A stretch of 64,000 nt of DNA, taken from NCBI GenBank assembly GCA_028279065.1, contig JANQSY010000022.1, forward strand, positions 1 to 64,000, given 5' to 3'. Every line of letters starts with the position of its first letter. The stretch's first letter is position 1. The stretch comes from Cytophagales bacterium. Its GTDB lineage: Bacteria > Bacteroidota > Bacteroidia > Cytophagales > CCMP332. The notes under the pieces were generated by a model. It was not told the DNA's origin and made no database searches. It saw nothing but the letters and a program-made list of their open reading frames with translations. The translations under genes were made by a program, and so were the position numbers. Shown here one piece after another: positions 52,577-61,800 of this stretch.

Positions 52577-53848
52577 ATGAATAATAAAGATCAAAAGTCC
52601 TGGATAGAAATAAAGCAAGGGTCGGATTTCCCCCTTTATAACCTCCCCTTTGGTGTTTTTAAAACAGCTGGTTCAGAACCCAGAGTAGGAGTTGCACTCG
52701 GCAATAATGTGATCGATCTTTCTGTCCTGGCTGAGCAATCCTTCTTCGATGTCCAGGAAATTTCTGATCCCACTGTTTTTTATGAAGACAACCTTAATGC
52801 CTTCATTGAACTTGGTCAGCCAGCTTGGAAAAAAACCAGGGAGATATTAATTGATCTGTTCTCGGAAGGCAATGATACTATTCCCGGGAACGAAGAACTG
52901 AGGCCAAGGGTAGTATTAGGAATGGACGAAGTAGAAATGTTGCTTCCGGTCCGGGTAGGAGATTACACGGATTTTTATTCAAGCCTCGAACATGCAACTA
53001 ATGTTGGGATCATGTTCCGAGGAAAGGATAACGCCCTCATGCCGAACTGGAAACATCTTCCTGTAGGATATCATGGCAGGTCCGGTTCAATAGTTGTATC
53101 AGGTACCGATGTCCATAGGCCAATGGGACAAACCAAAGCCGATGATGCTTCTTCACCCAGCTACGGACCTTCCAGATTAATGGACTTTGAGCTGGAGATG
53201 GGATTCATTGTAGGAAAGGAAACCGCATTGGGCGAGCAAGTAAAAGCCACGGAAGCCGAGGATTACATCTTCGGTATGGTTCTCTTCAATGATTGGTCCG
53301 CCAGAGACATCCAAAAGTGGGAATATGTTCCCCTTGGACCTTTCTTGGGAAAGAATTTCGGTTCTACTATGTCGCCTTGGGTAGTTACCATGGAGGCTCT
53401 TGAACCATTCAGAGTCGATGGACCTGCTCAGGACCCAAAGCCCCTTCCCTATTTGGAAAATGTAGAAAAAAGCCATTTTGACATAGCTCTGGAGGTGGCA
53501 GTTCAACCGGAAGGGAAGAATGAGACTGTAATTTCAAGATCGAACTTCAAACACCTTTATTGGAGTATTCATCAGCAGCTTGCACATCAAACCGTGAACG
53601 GTTGCAACGTCAGGGTCGGAGACCTGTATGCTTCAGGAACTATCTCCGGACCTACAGAAGATTCTTTCGGATCAATGCTGGAATTGAGCTGGAGGGGTTC
53701 CAAACCAATACCTCTGCAGGACGGGGACGAAAGAAAATTCCTACAAGATGGGGATACTGTAATTATGAGAGGCTCATGTTCAAATGGTGACCTGCACATC
53801 GGTTTCGGGGAGGCCAAGGGGAAACTTTTACCGGTAAAAGGCCAATGA
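52577..53848 (+). CDS. fahA: Fumarylacetoacetase
   Basis: The 423-residue enzyme has the FAH family motifs FYSSLEHATNVGIMFRG, LPVGYHGRSGSIVVSG, GPSRLMDFELEMGFIVGKE and FNDWSARDIQKWEYVPLGPFLGKNFG. These supply the calcium ligands, the catalytic histidine (H in YHGR) and the acidic pair. It splits 4-fumarylacetoacetate to fumarate and acetoacetate, the last step of tyrosine degradation. It starts a two-gene operon with the flavin reductase-like gene (1 bp apart). Confidence 0.95.
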   Translation: MNNKDQKSWIEIKQGSDFPLYNLPFGVFKTAGSEPRVGVALGNNVIDLSVLAEQSFFDVQEISDPTVFYEDNLNAFIELGQPAWKKTREILIDLFSEGNDTIPGNEELRPRVVLGMDEVEMLLPVRVGDYTDFYSSLEHATNVGIMFRGKDNALMPNWKHLPVGYHGRSGSIVVSGTDVHRPMGQTKADDASSPSYGPSRLMDFELEMGFIVGKETALGEQVKATEAEDYIFGMVLFNDWSARDIQKWEYVPLGPFLGKNFGSTMSPWVVTMEALEPFRVDGPAQDPKPLPYLENVEKSHFDIALEVAVQPEGKNETVISRSNFKHLYWSIHQQLAHQTVNGCNVRVGDLYASGTISGPTEDSFGSMLELSWRGSKPIPLQDGDERKFLQDGDTVIMRGSCSNGDLHIGFGEAKGKLLPVKGQ

Positions 53849-53849
53849 G

Positions 53850-54737
53850 ATGACGGTTGATCCAAAAGAAACATCCGTTGCAAAGTTTCATGGTGTACTT
53901 CTGGGAGCGGTAGCGCCAAGACCTATTGCCTTTGCTTCCACCATCGATGCGGCAGGCAATATAAACCTCAGTCCTTTTTCTTTTTTTAATGCTTTTAGTG
54001 CTAACCCTCCTATTCTGGTTTTTTCTCCTGCAAGGCGTGTTAGGGACAACACAACCAAACACACCCTTGACAATGTTCTGGAGGTCCCGGAGGTCTGTAT
54101 CAATATTGTTTCCTTTGGAATGGCAGAACAGATGTCTCTCTCATCCACGGAATATGAAAAGGGTGTGAATGAATTTGAAAAGGGGGGATTTACCCAACTT
54201 CCTTCAGATCGAATAAGACCTCCCCGAGTAAAGGAATCACCAGCTTCTTTTGAGTGTAAAGTATTGGAAGTCAAACCATTGGGAAAAGACGGAGGGGCTG
54301 GAAACCTGATCATATGTGAAGTGCTCCTTGCACATATCTCCGACAACATCCTTTCAGAGGACCAAAGGATCGATCCAAAGAAATTGGACGCAATAGGAAG
54401 GCTGGGCGGAAACTGGTACTCGCGTGCTAATGGTGACTCACTTTTTGAGATCCGGAAACCTTTGACCACACTTGGTATTGGTGTTGACAGTATCCCCGAT
54501 AAAATACGTAGCTCAGAGATCCTCAGCGGCAACGACCTTGGAAGGTTGGGAAATGTTGAAAGCCTTCCTGAAGAAAACGATGTTATTGCTTTTAGAGAAA
54601 ACGAACAGGTAAGTGATATTCTAAATCAGAATTACAATCAAAGGGATCAATTATCCAAAGAACTCCATCTCCTTGCCAAAAATTTCTTGGAGAATGGAAT
54701 GGTAAGGGAAGCCTGGCTTGCTCTGTTGCAGGAATAG
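53850..54737 (+). CDS. Flavin reductase-like (FMN-binding split barrel) protein
   Basis: The 295-residue protein has the split-barrel core at residues about 10-200 (LLGAVAPRPIAFASTID, NLSPFSFFNAFSANPPILVFS and the RDNTTKHTLDN linker), where FMN binds. A C-terminal helical tail of about 90 residues is characteristic of the Bacteroidota form. It is encoded 1 bp after fahA. A role in aromatic or tyrosine degradation, or in supplying reduced flavin, is suggested by position only. Confidence 0.83.
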   Translation: MTVDPKETSVAKFHGVLLGAVAPRPIAFASTIDAAGNINLSPFSFFNAFSANPPILVFSPARRVRDNTTKHTLDNVLEVPEVCINIVSFGMAEQMSLSSTEYEKGVNEFEKGGFTQLPSDRIRPPRVKESPASFECKVLEVKPLGKDGGAGNLIICEVLLAHISDNILSEDQRIDPKKLDAIGRLGGNWYSRANGDSLFEIRKPLTTLGIGVDSIPDKIRSSEILSGNDLGRLGNVESLPEENDVIAFRENEQVSDILNQNYNQRDQLSKELHLLAKNFLENGMVREAWLALLQE

Positions 54738-54738
54738 A

Positions 54739-55968
54739 TCAGACCTGGGCAGCTAGAAGAAGGTCCAGATCCTTATAATTCAGCTTATGGTGCTCACAAA
54801 TGTCGAGATCACAATGTAGGCCCCTGAAAAGATACGCTCCTTTCCTGAACCATTTGTAAGCAGAGACCATCTCACTTACACCACCAAGTTTGCCGGCATT
54901 GATCAAATATGGTGTCAGGATATTTGAAAAGGCAGTACTTGCCGTCCTCGGAACCCTGGAAGGAATGTTTGGGACACAATAATGGATCACCTCATGCTTT
55001 TTAAAAGTGGGTGATTTATGGGTGGTCAGTGCGGAGGTTTCAAAACAACCACCATGATCTATTGATATATCAACAATCACAGAGTTTGGTTTCATTGACA
55101 TCACCATTTCTTCTGAAACCACGCAGGGAGTACGTCCATGAGAGGCTCTGAGCGCTCCAATGACCACATCGGCTTGTGAAATAGCATTTGACAGAGAATC
55201 GGTATCAATGATAGAGGTAGAAACCGGATGGGCTAGGTTATGTTTAAGCCTTCGCAACCGATACAAGCGATTATCAAAGATCTGAACCGAAGCCCCCAGA
55301 CCTATTGCGGATCTTGCCGCAAACTCAGCAACAGTTCCAGCGCCGAGGATCACGACCCTGGTGGGATCAACACCTGTAATACCACCCAGGATCACCCCCA
55401 TTCCGTTTTTGGAACTCGCCAGGTTTTCCGCCGCAATGATCATTGAAGAGTTACCAGCTATTTCACTCATAGCAGCTACCATGGGCTGACTTCCAACCTT
55501 ATCCTGAATGTTTTCCAGGGCTATCGCCGTGATCTTCTTCTCAGATAATTCCAGAAAATATTCCTTTCCCAGGTTTCCAAGCTGTAAGGTCGACATCAGG
55601 AATTTACCCGGCTTCATCAATTTGATCTCATCCTTCGTTGGGGGTTGGATCTTAAGCACGATCTCCGCGCCAAATACCTCCTTCAGATCCTCTGTCACCC
55701 GTGCTCCAGCTTCTGAAAACTCATGGTCGCTGAATTTCGCTTCCTTACCAGCCTGAGATTCAATGATGATCTCATGGCCATTATTTGTCAGAACCGATAT
55801 GTTTTCCGGGATAAGAGGGATCCTGTTTTCCTGCCAGGCGGTTTCTTTCGGGATCCCTATGATCAGTTTTTCCTTTTTCGAAGGAACCTTAAGCAAGGCC
55901 TCCTGCGGATGATACATGGCGCTTTCCTTGGCCAATTCATGAAATCCAGGTTTTGAACCGCTACTCAT
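54739..55968 (-). CDS. ald: Alanine dehydrogenase family protein
   Basis: The 409-residue protein carries the alanine dehydrogenase/transhydrogenase domain: RIPLIPENISVLTNNGHEI, VLKIQPPTKDEIKLM, VILGAGTVAEFAARSAIGLGASVQIFD (NAD-binding Rossmann loop) and the SIDHGGCFETSALTTH catalytic region. It would interconvert alanine and pyruvate with NAD. A 35-residue N-terminal extension precedes the core, which is usual in Bacteroidota. The ATG at 55968 overlaps tsaE by 8 bp. It is the last gene of the porX-tsaE-ald operon. Confidence 0.9.
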   Translation of the reverse strand: MSSGSKPGFHELAKESAMYHPQEALLKVPSKKEKLIIGIPKETAWQENRIPLIPENISVLTNNGHEIIIESQAGKEAKFSDHEFSEAGARVTEDLKEVFGAEIVLKIQPPTKDEIKLMKPGKFLMSTLQLGNLGKEYFLELSEKKITAIALENIQDKVGSQPMVAAMSEIAGNSSMIIAAENLASSKNGMGVILGGITGVDPTRVVILGAGTVAEFAARSAIGLGASVQIFDNRLYRLRRLKHNLAHPVSTSIIDTDSLSNAISQADVVIGALRASHGRTPCVVSEEMVMSMKPNSVIVDISIDHGGCFETSALTTHKSPTFKKHEVIHYCVPNIPSRVPRTASTAFSNILTPYLINAGKLGGVSEMVSAYKWFRKGAYLFRGLHCDLDICEHHKLNYKDLDLLLAAQV

Positions 55969-56407
55969 ATGCTATCAGATCGAGATCCCTGCTTTCATTG
56001 TTTTCAGAGGGATGAAACCGAAACTCAAAATAAGGAAATTCAAGCAAAGGTTTAACCTTTTCAGGCCATTCGATCAGACAGAGTTCCCCGGAATCCAAAT
56101 ACTCTGTGACTCCGATGTTCATCAATTCTTCCAGGCCCTTAATTCTGTAGAGGTCAAAATGGTAGATTACCCTTTCACCATCACCCAGATATTCATTGAT
56201 TATCGAAAACGTAGGGCTCGACACCGAATCTTCAACCTTAAAAAAGCGACAAATCTCTTTGATCAGAGTAGTTTTGCCCGAACCAAGATCCCCTGAGAAA
56301 AGGATGATATTCGATTTTTCAAAGACCTCTTTTATATCCCTTACCAGTTGAGGGTAATCCTTTTGATCAAGTCCTAAATATCTTTTTTGGCTTAAGCCAT
56401 CCCCCAT
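55961..56407 (-). CDS. tsaE: tRNA threonylcarbamoyladenosine biosynthesis ATPase TsaE
   Basis: A 148-residue P-loop protein with FSGDLGSGKTTLIKEICR (Walker A), SSPTFSIINEY and IYHFDLYRIKGLEEL, then LIEWPEK. TsaE works with TsaB and TsaD in making t6A37 on ANN-reading tRNAs. It lies 10 bp after porX and overlaps ald by 8 bp. Confidence 0.94.
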   Translation of the reverse strand: MGDGLSQKRYLGLDQKDYPQLVRDIKEVFEKSNIILFSGDLGSGKTTLIKEICRFFKVEDSVSSPTFSIINEYLGDGERVIYHFDLYRIKGLEELMNIGVTEYLDSGELCLIEWPEKVKPLLEFPYFEFRFHPSENNESRDLDLIAYE

Positions 56408-56417
56408 GGGAGTATCC

Positions 56418-57971
56418 TTATTTGGATACCAAATTTACATAGGGGATTATCATCTCCTCCATTGAAATCCCACCATGTTGGAAAGTATCTGTGTACATCT
56501 TCACATAATGATTATAGTTGTTGGGATAAGCGAAAAAAGAATCCTCTGCTGTAAAAACATAAGCCGATGATACATTTTGCTTGGGAAGCATAAGTTCTTC
56601 AGGATTTCTGGAAACAAATAAGTCCTTGTCATCAAAACTCAGGCTTTTCCCAACCTTATACCTAAGGTTGGAATTCACATTTCTATCCCCCACGATCTTT
56701 ATCGGCTTTTTAACTCTCATGGTACCATGATCTGTGGTAATAAAAAGCTTTGCACCCTTCCCACTCAGTTCTTTGATGAGATCCAGCAACGGAGAGTGCT
56801 CAAACCACGATTTCGTCAAGGAGATGTAGGCGGCCTCGTCCGGAGCTAGTTGCCTGATCATTTCAACGTCCGTCCTTGCATGGGAAAGCATATCCACGAA
56901 GTTGAATACTATGGCGTTCAGGTCATTCTGCATCAGGTTATTGATGGAATCCACCAAAACCTTACCCTGGTTCTGATTGAAGATCTTGTTGTAGGATATC
57001 TTTGCCGAGAGATTATTCCGCTTGAGGTTTTCCTCTAAGAACTTATCCTCGTTCATATTTTTTCCTTCATCATCCAATTCACCAACCCAAAGATCCGGGT
57101 GAAACCTTGCCATGTCCAATGGCATTAATCCGGAGAATAAAGAGTTTCTGGCATACGCCGTTGTTGTCGGAAGGATCGAAAAATACAGATCTTCCTCCTC
57201 AGAATTCCAATACTTTTCGACCTCAGGTTTCATTGCCAACCATTGATCATATCTCAGATTATCGATCACAACCAGGAAAATCGGTTCTCCCTTCCCGAGC
57301 ATTGGAAACACCTTTTCATCCAAAAGCCTGTTGGATAGCAAGGGGCCCGAATTGCCTTTTGAACCAGCCCAGTCCCGGTAGTTGTCCTTGATAAATTCCG
57401 AGAATCGACTGTTGGCATCGGTCTTTTGCATATTGATCACCTCCGCCATGCTCTTATCAATGGTCCCTTCAATCTCAGATTCCCAAAAGACCAGTTTTTT
57501 ATAGATCTCAGTCCATCCCTGGGCATCCATGGTTTCGTTATAGGCCATCGATATTTTTTGAAAATCCTGTTGATAACCCAAGTTGGTTTTTTCAGTTCTC
57601 AGCTTTTGGTTGTCAAGGATCTTCTTAACACTTAGAAGGATCTGCTTAGGGTTAAGGGGCTTAATTAGGTAATCGGTGATCTTGGAACCAATGGCCTGGT
57701 CCATGATATTCTCCTCCTCAGATTTTGTAATCATGACTACAGGCAGATTGGGATGCCTTTCCTTTATCACATCCAGGGCCTCTAAACCGGACATGCCTGG
57801 CATATTTTCATCCAGGAAAACCACGTCAAAACCCTGATTATCACAAAGCTCAATTGCTTCTTCCCCATTATTTACAGAGCTGATCTCATAGCCTTTTTCT
57901 TCCAGAAAAATGATATGGGGCTTGAGAAGTTCAATTTCATCATCCGCCCAGAGAATATTATACTTTTGCAT
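56418..57971 (-). CDS. porX: PorX-type response regulator with PglZ phosphatase domain
   Basis: The 517-residue protein has a receiver domain at residues about 1-120, with Asp10-Asp11, phospho-acceptor Asp54 (VVFLDENMPG) and a lysine in YLIKPL. A helical linker leads to a PglZ/alkaline phosphatase-like domain (residues about 205-517: FLVVIDNLRYDQW, ILPTTTAYARNSLFSGLMP, FITTDHGTM and QHGGISMEEMIIPYV). PorX with the PorY kinase regulates T9SS genes in Porphyromonas and relatives, and nucleotide phosphodiesterase activity has been reported for its PglZ domain. PorY is not in the window. It starts 60 bp from the divergent HD gene. Confidence 0.92.
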   Translation of the reverse strand: MQKYNILWADDEIELLKPHIIFLEEKGYEISSVNNGEEAIELCDNQGFDVVFLDENMPGMSGLEALDVIKERHPNLPVVMITKSEEENIMDQAIGSKITDYLIKPLNPKQILLSVKKILDNQKLRTEKTNLGYQQDFQKISMAYNETMDAQGWTEIYKKLVFWESEIEGTIDKSMAEVINMQKTDANSRFSEFIKDNYRDWAGSKGNSGPLLSNRLLDEKVFPMLGKGEPIFLVVIDNLRYDQWLAMKPEVEKYWNSEEEDLYFSILPTTTAYARNSLFSGLMPLDMARFHPDLWVGELDDEGKNMNEDKFLEENLKRNNLSAKISYNKIFNQNQGKVLVDSINNLMQNDLNAIVFNFVDMLSHARTDVEMIRQLAPDEAAYISLTKSWFEHSPLLDLIKELSGKGAKLFITTDHGTMRVKKPIKIVGDRNVNSNLRYKVGKSLSFDDKDLFVSRNPEELMLPKQNVSSAYVFTAEDSFFAYPNNYNHYVKMYTDTFQHGGISMEEMIIPYVNLVSK

Positions 57972-58031
57972 TGGTCGTTCTTTCTACCTCTTTCATTATT
58001 GCCTTAGCAACGGAAATTTCACTTAAAAATT

Positions 58032-59246
58032 TTGAACAAAAAAAAGATAATTAAGGATCCGGTTTATGGATTCATCACCATTCCGACTCCCCTGCTGCAA
58101 AGGCTGATAGACCATCCTTATTTCCAACGGATGCGAAGGATCAAACAGCTTGGATTAGCGGATCTGATCTACCCCGGGGCAAGCCATTCCAGGTTTAACC
58201 ATGCTCTTGGAGCAATGCATCTGATGAATCTGGCACTCGACAATTTGATATCAAAAGGAGTCACGATCTCTGAAGATGAGGTAGAAGGAGCATTGATTGC
58301 TATCCTGTTACATGACCTTGGACACGGTCCATTTTCGCACGTTTTGGAAAACATGATCATGCCGGGCATCCCACATGAACATGTTACGGAGTTGATCATG
58401 GAAAAACTAAACTCCGAATTCAATGGAAAATTAGATATCGCCCTCAGGATCTTCCGCGGCAAATACAGGAAGAAATTTCTCAATCAACTGGTTTCAGGCC
58501 AGCTTGACGTGGACAGGCTGGATTACCTCGCCAGGGACAGCTTTTATACCGGTGTAGATGAAGGGAAGATCGGAGCTGACAGGATCATAAAGATGCTGGC
58601 GGTAAAAAATGGAGAATTGGTGGTGGAGGAAAAGGCACTTTACAGCCTTGAAAATTTTCTTAACGCCCGTAGATTGATGTATTGGCAGGTATATCTTCAT
58701 AAGACCACTTTAAGCGTGGAGAAAATGTTGGACAGCATTTGGACAAGGGCCCGAAACAACTACAAAAGGTCAGAACTAAGCTGTCAAAATCAAAGTGTAG
58801 AGTACTTTCTGCATAGACCAAAAAGCAAGAAGAGAGTTGAAGCAGAAGAGTTAGAGGCATTTCTTGAACTTGATGATCATGATGTTTGGGCTGAAATAAA
58901 ATCCTGGTCCAGAACGAATGATCAAATACTGAGTGAACTTTGTAAGGGGATCATCAACAGGGATCTTTTCAAGGTGGAATTTCTTGAAAAGCCCGTTTCC
59001 GCAAAGAAACTGGCAGAAAAAAGAGACCTCCTTAAGAAGAAAAAGAACTTCAAGAAGGGTGAAGAGAAATTCTTCTTCAAATCCGGAAGCATTTCCAATG
59101 CCGCCTATATACGATTCAAGGACCACATCATGGTTCTGAAAAGAGATGGCAAAACCATTGACATCGCCGAGGCGGCCGACCTTCCCAATATCAAGGCGAT
59201 AAGCAAAAAGGTCAAAAAGTATTACCTGTGCTACCAAAGTATATGA
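58032..59246 (+). CDS. HD domain phosphohydrolase, SpoIIE/dGTPase-like (TTG start)
   Basis: The 404-residue protein starts with TTG at 58032. The first stop upstream in frame lies at 58005-58007 with no ATG between. The HD site is H52SRFNH57 and H-D in LLHDLGHGPFSH. A DVDRLDYLARDSFYTGV motif follows in the middle, as in HD hydrolases that act on nucleotides or phosphorylated metabolites. The C-terminal part is rich in lysine. Its substrate is not known. It sits between the porX operon and lpxD, a placing I recall in other Bacteroidota. Confidence 0.88.
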   Translation: MNKKKIIKDPVYGFITIPTPLLQRLIDHPYFQRMRRIKQLGLADLIYPGASHSRFNHALGAMHLMNLALDNLISKGVTISEDEVEGALIAILLHDLGHGPFSHVLENMIMPGIPHEHVTELIMEKLNSEFNGKLDIALRIFRGKYRKKFLNQLVSGQLDVDRLDYLARDSFYTGVDEGKIGADRIIKMLAVKNGELVVEEKALYSLENFLNARRLMYWQVYLHKTTLSVEKMLDSIWTRARNNYKRSELSCQNQSVEYFLHRPKSKKRVEAEELEAFLELDDHDVWAEIKSWSRTNDQILSELCKGIINRDLFKVEFLEKPVSAKKLAEKRDLLKKKKNFKKGEEKFFFKSGSISNAAYIRFKDHIMVLKRDGKTIDIAEAADLPNIKAISKKVKKYYLCYQSI

Positions 59247-59253
59247 GCCGGAG

Positions 59254-59285
59254 TACGATCCGGATGGGTCGCCCGTTAGATCGTA
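59254..59285. other. Imperfect 32-nt hairpin in the HD-lpxD gap
   Basis: TACGATC (59254-59260) pairs with GATCGTA (59279-59285). Inside, ATGGG (59264-59268) pairs with CCCGT (59272-59276) with one wobble. No T tract follows. A further short CCGGA/TCCGG pair (59248-59263) overlaps it, so alternative folds exist. Confidence 0.4.
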
Positions 59286-59337
59286 ACTGGAATTGTATTA
59301 GAAATGGTTTGAAAAGGCCATGAAGGCCCTAAAAAAC

Positions 59338-59345
59338 TATATTTG
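59338..59345 (+). promoter_or_regulatory. -7 promoter element of the lpx operon
   Basis: TATATTTG matches TAnnTTTG and lies 18 bp before the lpxD ATG at 59364. No clear -33 TTTG is at the right distance; TTTG at 59308-59311 is 26 bp upstream, somewhat too far. Confidence 0.45.
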
Positions 59346-59363
59346 CAGCATTATTGAAGAACT

Positions 59364-60413
59364 ATGGAGTTTAGCCTAAATCAGGTTGCCAAATTGATAA
59401 ACGGAGAGGTAGAGGGAGATGGAGAAGTAAGGGTTAACAATGTGGGCAAAATCGAAGAAGCAGGGCCAGGACAAATATCCTTTCTCGCCAACGAAAAGTA
59501 TGAGCCAATGGTGTACGAGACCAAGGCTTCTGCTGTGATCGTTTCCAAGGATTTTAAACCAAAAAAGGAGATCAAGGCCGCATTGATCCGGGTAAAGGAT
59601 CCCTATATGGGCTTTACCGATCTGTTGTCAGAGGTGGACAGGCTGATGTCACTTTCTAAGGTCGGGATTGAGGAGCCCTCAAAAATGGGGCAAAAAGTGA
59701 CCCACGGAGATGGACTTTACCTCGGGGCTTTTTCGTACCTCGGAGACAATGTCAAGTTGGGAAAGAATGTCAAGATCTACCCTCAGGTCTATATAGGGGA
59801 TAATTGCCAGATCGGAGATAACACCATCCTTTTTCCTGGAGTGAAGATCTACAAGAATTGCATAGTTGGGAGCTACTGCACTTTCCATGGCGGGGTAATA
59901 ATCGGTTCAGATGGTTTTGGCTTTGCGCCACAGGAAAATGGCACATACAAGAAAATTCCACAAATAGGCAACGTGATTGTTGAGGACCATGTTGAGATAG
60001 GAGCGAACACGACCATCGATTGTGCCACCATGGGTTCCACCGTGATCAAGAAAGGTGTAAAGATCGATAACCTCGTAATGATCGCTCATAATGTAGAATT
60101 GGGAGATGATACGGTTATTGCAGGACAAACCGGCATTGCGGGATCCACCAGGGTGGGGAAAAATGTAGTAATGGCAGGACAAGTTGGGCTTGTGGGTCAT
60201 ATCAATATTCCAGATAAAACCACCATCGCCTCAAAGTCAGGAGTAAGCAATACGATAAAGGAAGCTGGCACTACTGTATTTGGATACCCTGCTATGGAAA
60301 TTAACGATTACAAAAGGGCTTTTGTCGGTTTCAGAAGGCTTCCTTCCCTCCTAGACCGGGTAAGAGAACTTGAACAAAAAGTGATAAATTTGGCCCCTGC
60401 TGAGGGAAAGTAA
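59364..60413 (+). CDS. lpxD: UDP-3-O-acylglucosamine N-acyltransferase
   Basis: The 349-residue LpxD has the N-terminal uridine-binding domain ([20 protein letters not shown]) and the left-handed beta-helix of hexapeptide repeats ([29 protein letters not shown]). The catalytic His is in [24 protein letters not shown]. It adds the second N-linked acyl chain in lipid A synthesis. The stop is directly followed by the lpxC start at 60414. Confidence 0.96.
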   Translation: MEFSLNQVAKLINGEVEGDGEVRVNNVGKIEEAGPGQISFLANEKYEPMVYETKASAVIVSKDFKPKKEIKAALIRVKDPYMGFTDLLSEVDRLMSLSKVGIEEPSKMGQKVTHGDGLYLGAFSYLGDNVKLGKNVKIYPQVYIGDNCQIGDNTILFPGVKIYKNCIVGSYCTFHGGVIIGSDGFGFAPQENGTYKKIPQIGNVIVEDHVEIGANTTIDCATMGSTVIKKGVKIDNLVMIAHNVELGDDTVIAGQTGIAGSTRVGKNVVMAGQVGLVGHINIPDKTTIASKSGVSNTIKEAGTTVFGYPAMEINDYKRAFVGFRRLPSLLDRVRELEQKVINLAPAEGK

Positions 60414-61799
60414 ATGCATATAAAACAGCATACCATTAAAGAGGAGGCCACACTTGAGGGGGTTGGTCTTCATACAGGACATAGAACAAAGTTGACTTTT
60501 TGTCCTGCCGGACCCGATCACGGAATCCAATTCCAACGGATAGATCTACAAGATGAGCCCATAGTAGAAGCAGATGCAGATTATGTGACCGATGTTTCCA
60601 GAGGTACTACTCTTGAAAAGAATGGAGCAAAGGTAGGAACGGTTGAACACCTCCTTGCTGCCCTGGTCGGTTTGCAGATCGATAATGTTCTGATCAAGAT
60701 CGATGGACCCGAATGTCCAATTCTGGATGGCAGTTCCGGGCCCTTCATTGAGGCCTTGGAAAAAGTTGGAATGGAAGAGCAGAATGCCCTAAGGAACTAT
60801 TTTGAGGTCCCTCATTCTGTTACTTACAGGGACGATAATAACAATGTCGAGATCGCGGCCCTTCCACTTGATGAGTACCGGGTTACTGTGATGGTGGACT
60901 ATAATTCTCCGGTCCTGGGTAGTCAGCATGCCAACCTCACCAATATTGATGATTTCAAAAAAGAGATCTCCGCAAGCAGGACATTTTGTTTCCTTCATGA
61001 GATCGAAGAACTATATAAAAAGAACCTGATCAAGGGAGGGGACCTGAACAATGCCATCGTCATTGTGGATAGGGTGGTCGAGGATGGAGAACTTGACTAC
61101 CTCGCCGACCTTTTGAACAAACCCAAGGTATCCGTTGCGGACCAGGGTATATTGAACAACATCGAACTAAGATATAAGAATGAACCTGCCAGGCATAAAT
61201 TGCTTGATATGGTTGGCGACCTTGCTCTTGCGGGAAGGCCATTAAAGGCCCAGATTCTAGCTGCCAGACCTGGGCATGCCTCAAACGTTGAGTTTGCCAA
61301 GATGCTCAAAAAGGTAATGAAGCAATCTTCCAGCCTTGGGCCGGAATATGATCCGAGGAGACCACCGGTTTATGAAGCTCATGAGATATATAATCTGCTT
61401 CCGCACAGATATCCATTTCAATTAGTTGATAAGATCATCTACCTGGATGATTCAAAGGTGGCAGGCGTAAAAAATGTGAGCCTTAATGAGCCTTTTTTTC
61501 AAGGCCATTTTCCTGATAATCCGGTTATGCCCGGAGTCCTGCAGGTTGAGGCAATGGCTCAATGCGGTGGAATATTAGTCCTAAATAAAATTGATAAGCC
61601 CAATGATTATTGGGCTTATTTTCTTGGGATTGAGAATTGTCGCTTCAAAAGGATGGTAAGGCCAGGAGATACATTGGTATTTAAATGTGAATTGATTTCG
61701 CCATTAAAGAGAGGCATTGCCAAGATACACGGCCAGGCTTACGTAGGTGGAAAACTTGCATGTGAAGCGGTTGTGATCGCGTCCCTTGTAAAAAAATAG
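60414..61799 (+). CDS. lpxC/fabZ: LpxC-FabZ fusion: UDP-acyl-GlcNAc deacetylase/3-hydroxyacyl-ACP dehydratase
   Basis: The 461-residue protein joins two enzymes. Residues 1-about 300 are LpxC, a zinc deacetylase committing to lipid A (TVEHLLAALVGLQIDNV, RHKLLDMVGDLALAGRPLKAQILAARPGHASNVEF, with zinc His and Asp and catalytic His). Residues about 315-461 are FabZ (LLPHRYPFQLVDKII, QGHFPDNPVMPGVLQVEAMAQ, with catalytic His and Glu), which dehydrates hydroxyacyl-ACP in fatty acid synthesis. The fusion is typical of Bacteroidota and ties lipid A to fatty acid flux. Confidence 0.97.
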   Translation: MHIKQHTIKEEATLEGVGLHTGHRTKLTFCPAGPDHGIQFQRIDLQDEPIVEADADYVTDVSRGTTLEKNGAKVGTVEHLLAALVGLQIDNVLIKIDGPECPILDGSSGPFIEALEKVGMEEQNALRNYFEVPHSVTYRDDNNNVEIAALPLDEYRVTVMVDYNSPVLGSQHANLTNIDDFKKEISASRTFCFLHEIEELYKKNLIKGGDLNNAIVIVDRVVEDGELDYLADLLNKPKVSVADQGILNNIELRYKNEPARHKLLDMVGDLALAGRPLKAQILAARPGHASNVEFAKMLKKVMKQSSSLGPEYDPRRPPVYEAHEIYNLLPHRYPFQLVDKIIYLDDSKVAGVKNVSLNEPFFQGHFPDNPVMPGVLQVEAMAQCGGILVLNKIDKPNDYWAYFLGIENCRFKRMVRPGDTLVFKCELISPLKRGIAKIHGQAYVGGKLACEAVVIASLVKK

Positions 61800-61800
61800 A

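Noticed and set aside
56418-57971. PglZ domain taken as a BREX or Pgl phage-defence gene
   Set aside because: The receiver domain with Asp54 and the T9SS context identify PorX. No BREX methyltransferase, PglX or PglW is nearby.
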